A stretch of DNA of 16,988 nucleotides from Pseudomonadota bacterium (GTDB taxonomy: Bacteria > Pseudomonadota > Gammaproteobacteria > Natronospirales > REEB76): positions 1-16,988 of the forward strand of contig JAJYBN010000004.1 in the NCBI GenBank assembly GCA_021779005.1, read 5' to 3'. Of this stretch, positions 14,424 through 16,988 are shown one piece after another. A model generated the notes under the pieces. It was not told the DNA's origin. It saw only the letters and a program-made list of their open reading frames with translations, and searched no databases. A program made the translations under genes and the position numbers. Numbering within the stretch: the stretch's first letter is position 1; the number at the start of each line of letters is the position of its first letter.

Positions 14424-15242
14424 ATGACCAAAGACCTGAACCCGCAAAAACAGCATATGGGCGACGAGTCCATGGTGCGCACCCTGGCTGCCCAGACCGA
14501 GGCCATCTGGCCACAGGAACGGGAACTGATTGCCACCTACAGGCTGCCGGCCACAGCCGGGGTCCTGGACGTGGGTTCGGGCACCGGTGAATTCAGCGCG
14601 CGGCTGGCGGAGTACCTGCCTCAGTCGAAGCTGCTGGGCGTGGAGATCCTGCCGCAGTCGGTGACCTACGCGCGCCAACACCATGGGCGGCTCGCACCAC
14701 GACTGGATTTCAAAGTCGGTGATGCCTTCGCGCTGGAATTTCCCGACCAGCGTTTCGACTTTGTCACCTGCCGCCACATGCTGCAGTCGGTACCGGAGCC
14801 GCAACGGGTGATCGCCGAACTCATCCGCGTCACCCGTCCCGGTGGACGCCTGCATCTGCTGGTGGAGGATTACGGCATGATCCACGCGTACCCGACGCGC
14901 CGGGAACTGGATGGTTTCTGGCAGCGGGCCATGGCGGGCTTCGTGAATGCCATGCATGTGGATCCGCGCATCGGCCGGCGTACCTGGACTGAGTTGCACA
15001 GCCGCGGCGTGCGCGACCTCGCGGTCCACTATATAACTGTGGATACGCTACGGGTGCCACGCGACACCATGGCCAGGATCTTTGAATCCTGGCGCGACGG
15101 TTATGCCAACACGGTGGCGGAACTTGCGGGCATGTCCAGCGATGAGGCCTATGCGGGGTTTACCGACATGGCTGATTGCATCCGCGATCCGCAGGGCTAT
15201 GCGGTCTGGCACGTGCCCATCGTCACCGGACTGAAAGCGTAG
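14424..15242 (+). CDS. Class I SAM-dependent methyltransferase (UbiE/Methyltransf_11 type)
   Basis: The 272-residue protein has a Rossmann-type SAM-binding core: motif I VLDVGSGTGEFSAR at 47-60, an acidic residue at the end of strand 2 (GVEILPQSV, 72-80), GDAFALEFPDQRFDFVTCRHMLQSV in the next segment, and LIRVTRPGGRLHLLVEDYG as the post-motif region. These identify a small-molecule methyltransferase; the C-terminal ~110 residues are specific and the substrate unknown. The ATG at 14424 follows a TATAAT box; a GTG at 14412 or an ATG at 14343 remain possible, but the latter would precede that promoter. Its stop codon TAG is immediately followed by the ATG of an MFS transporter, a zero-base gap that implies coupled translation and a functional link, perhaps modification and transport of the same compound. 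Confidence 0.88.
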   Translation: MTKDLNPQKQHMGDESMVRTLAAQTEAIWPQERELIATYRLPATAGVLDVGSGTGEFSARLAEYLPQSKLLGVEILPQSVTYARQHHGRLAPRLDFKVGDAFALEFPDQRFDFVTCRHMLQSVPEPQRVIAELIRVTRPGGRLHLLVEDYGMIHAYPTRRELDGFWQRAMAGFVNAMHVDPRIGRRTWTELHSRGVRDLAVHYITVDTLRVPRDTMARIFESWRDGYANTVAELAGMSSDEAYAGFTDMADCIRDPQGYAVWHVPIVTGLKA

Positions 15243-16577
15243 ATGCACGCTGTCCGTAGCGCAGGTTCAGAACTTCCCGGTTCCCCAACAGCAAGCCTGC
15301 GGCGCAAGGTCATCGTCGCTTCCACCATCGGCAACGCTTTCGAATGGTTCGATTTCACCCTGTTCGGGTTGTTCACCCTGGTGATCGCCCAGGAATTTTT
15401 TCCGCTCGTTTCGCACACCGGTTCGCTGTTGCTGGGTACCGCGACTCTGGGCGTAGCCTTCATCTTCCGTCCCATCGGTGGCATGGTATTCGGAGTATAT
15501 GCAGACCGCGTGGGTCGCAAGCATGCCGTCGCGCTGGTGGTGGTGCTGATGGCCTTTGCCACCGCCGGCCTGGGTCTGATCCCCAGTTACGCACAGATCG
15601 GACTCATGGCGCCGTTGCTGGTGGTGGCGGTTCGCATCCTGCAGGGGTTTTCCGCCGGCGGAGAATTTTCCAGTGCCACGGCCTTGCTGGTGGAATATGC
15701 GCCTGCTGGCCACCGGGGTTTCTACGGCAGCATCCAGATGTGTTCCCAGGCGCTGGCGGTGACGCTCGCCGGATTTTCCGTATATGCACTGAGTGCCGGA
15801 CTTTCGCCGGCGGCACTCAACACTTGGGGCTGGCGTCTGCCGTTCCTGTTTGGAATCCTGGTAGTGCCGGTGGGCTTCTACATCCGCCGGCGTCTGCAGG
15901 AATCACCCCAGTTCGCGGCATATGTGCGATCTCATCCACGGCCGACGGCGGCGGACTTCAGGGCCGGGCTGATGGGCGCACGCCGCAGCTTGCTGAGTGG
16001 TTTTGGTCTGACGGTGGCCGCCACGGTCTCGTTCTATGTGACTTTCATCTACATGCCGATCTTCGCAGTGCGGGAACTGCACCTGGGTCTGGCGCAGGCG
16101 ACGCTGCCAACCATGCTGTGCGGCGTACTGCTGGTTGTGTTGTGCCCGTTGGCCGGCCATCTCTCAGACCGCTGGGGTCGCAAGCGCATGCTGGTGACCG
16201 CCATGCTCCTGTATGCGCTTGCGATGCTCACGCTTACCGCCTGGGTGCTGCAATCACCCGTGTTTCTGAATTACCTGTTGCTGCAGTTCATCGCCAGCGT
16301 ATGCATGGCCTTCGTGTGGGGACCGTTTCCCACCGCTGTCACCGAGACTGTGCCGGTCGGTGTGCGCGCCACCGGCGTGGCACTGATCTACAACTTCAGC
16401 GTGATGCTGTTCGGCGGCCTGGCGCCATTCTTCATCACCGCCATCATCGGCGTGAGCGGAAACGCCATGGCGCCGGCCTATTACGTGACCGGCGGCGTGC
16501 TGCTATCGCTCCTGAGTTATGGGCTATGGGGACAAGATAGCCGCGCATCCGGCAGGGCCGCCGATACAATCATTTAA
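15243..16577 (+). CDS. MFS transporter, metabolite:H+ symporter (MHS) family
   Basis: A 444-residue, 12-helix inner-membrane transporter. MHS members (ProP, KgtP, ShiA type) import organic acids, zwitterions or related solutes with protons. The family signatures are GNAFEWFDF at 30-38 at the start of helix 1, RPIGGMVFGVYADRVGRK at 76-93 (the MFS loop 2-3 motif), RILQGFSAGGE at 131-141, and a second loop motif SDRWGRK in the middle. The substrate is not readable from sequence; an osmolyte or a carboxylate is typical. The ATG directly follows the TAG of the methyltransferase, with only a weak GAAAG element upstream, so translation is probably coupled. A likely terminator hairpin follows. Confidence 0.9.
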   Translation: MHAVRSAGSELPGSPTASLRRKVIVASTIGNAFEWFDFTLFGLFTLVIAQEFFPLVSHTGSLLLGTATLGVAFIFRPIGGMVFGVYADRVGRKHAVALVVVLMAFATAGLGLIPSYAQIGLMAPLLVVAVRILQGFSAGGEFSSATALLVEYAPAGHRGFYGSIQMCSQALAVTLAGFSVYALSAGLSPAALNTWGWRLPFLFGILVVPVGFYIRRRLQESPQFAAYVRSHPRPTAADFRAGLMGARRSLLSGFGLTVAATVSFYVTFIYMPIFAVRELHLGLAQATLPTMLCGVLLVVLCPLAGHLSDRWGRKRMLVTAMLLYALAMLTLTAWVLQSPVFLNYLLLQFIASVCMAFVWGPFPTAVTETVPVGVRATGVALIYNFSVMLFGGLAPFFITAIIGVSGNAMAPAYYVTGGVLLSLLSYGLWGQDSRASGRAADTII

Positions 16578-16588
16578 ACGCGGACACA

Positions 16589-16629
16589 AAAACCTGCGTG
16601 TATGACTGCGCACATGCACGTCAGGGTTT
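16589..16629 (+). terminator. Probable hairpin terminator after the MFS gene
   Basis: CGTGTATG (16597-16604) pairs with CATGCACG (16613-16620) through an 8-bp stem with one G-U pair and an 8-base loop. AAACCTG outside pairs with TCAGGGTTT with small bulges, extending the stem. A T-rich tract (TTTATCATCTTT) follows. The long stem and position between two genes favour termination, although the T run is interrupted. Confidence 0.5.
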
Positions 16630-16667
16630 ATCATCTTTGCTAACTTCGGCTTTCGATAGCATCGAAT

Positions 16668-16671
16668 GGAG
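16668..16671 (+). promoter_or_regulatory. Ribosome binding site of the SgcJ/EcaC-like gene
   Basis: GGAG five bases before the GTG at 16677. An ATG two bases upstream of that GTG is followed at once by a stop codon (ATGTGA) and cannot be the start. Confidence 0.55.
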
Positions 16672-16676
16672 AAAAT

Positions 16677-16988
16677 GTGAACAACTCTATGATTTTTATC
16701 GGCTTGATCATCAGCGTTTTTGCCATGCCCGGCATTTCATCTGCTAAAGGCAGCCACGATCCCAGCCAGGCATCCATCGCCAAACAGTTCGATATCTGGA
16801 ATGCGGCGCTGCAGAGCGGCGATCCGAATACAGTCGCAGCACTATATTGTGCGTCTGGCGGCGTACTGCTGCCCACCGTATCCAATAAGGTGCGAACCAA
16901 TCGCAGCGAGATAACTGATTACTTCGTGCACTTCCTGGAGCTCAAGCCGGTAGGACAGATCGACAAGGCCTACATCCGGATACTGGGG
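16677..16988 (+). CDS. Exported SgcJ/EcaC-like (SnoaL-fold) protein, N-terminal part, cut by window edge
   Basis: The 104 visible residues begin with a signal peptide (hydrophobic stretch IFIGLIISVFAMPGISSA, about 6-23), so the protein is likely periplasmic or secreted. The mature part, IAKQFDIWNAALQSGDPNTV then AALYCASGGVLLPTVSNKVR, fits the N-terminus of the SgcJ/EcaC or CaMKII-association-domain-like group within the NTF2/SnoaL cone fold. There the family forms small homo-oligomers whose function in bacteria is mostly unknown. The GTG start is chosen for its GGAG site; an ATG at 16689 would leave a shorter signal peptide. The gene is separated from the MFS gene by 99 bp with a probable terminator, so it is likely a new transcription unit. 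Confidence 0.75.
   Translation, partial: MNNSMIFIGLIISVFAMPGISSAKGSHDPSQASIAKQFDIWNAALQSGDPNTVAALYCASGGVLLPTVSNKVRTNRSEITDYFVHFLELKPVGQIDKAYIRILG

Noticed and set aside
15344..16540. A 398-codon + strand open frame overlapping the MFS gene
   Set aside because: It is the +1-shifted shadow of a transporter with strong MHS motifs; its translation is Arg/Gly/His-rich without domains or membrane pattern.

Overview
The window reads as a chromosomal segment of a Gammaproteobacterium or a near relative. RlmJ, a full-length FabV and an MHS-family transporter fit that group, but no marker here fixes the genus. By eye, the left five kilobases are clearly poorer in G+C than the right half. Together with an insertion sequence at the left edge, this suggests two regions of different history.

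Left region (1-4990, + strand apart from the IS): an IS30-family element runs off the left edge and ends about 48 bp before fabV. Then come five genes on one strand: a FabV-type enoyl reductase, a Sfp-type 4'-phosphopantetheinyl transferase, a membrane-anchored NodB-type polysaccharide deacetylase, a stand-alone acyl carrier protein and a FabF-like ketosynthase with a complete Cys-His-His triad. This looks like part of a specialised fatty-acyl or polyketide locus. It has its own carrier, carrier-activating enzyme, condensing enzyme and enoyl reductase. No ketoreductase, dehydratase, thioesterase, acyltransferase or ligase is visible, so the set is either incomplete, cut by the IS, or dependent on the housekeeping fatty-acid synthase.

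Middle region (4991-11003, all - strand): a compact tetR - SDR - hutD/ves operon sits behind a very clear promoter. Two identical-format inverted repeats (TGAC-N5-GTCA, centres 21 bp apart) overlap that promoter, which points to autorepression. Upstream lies a large membrane-bound sensor with GAF, degenerate GGDEF and intact EAL domains, a likely c-di-GMP phosphodiesterase. Next is rlmJ, the 23S rRNA adenine-N6 methyltransferase.

Right region (11004-16988): an ArnT/GT39-like membrane glycosyltransferase diverges from rlmJ. An APC-family amino acid permease on the - strand converges on it. Diverging from the permease is a class I SAM methyltransferase directly abutted by an MHS-family MFS transporter (stop and start codons touch). 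A probable hairpin terminator follows, and then the N-terminal part of an exported SgcJ/EcaC-like (SnoaL-fold) protein that runs off the right edge. No tRNA, rRNA, CRISPR array or riboswitch was seen. The longest gene-free stretches are under 200 bp.
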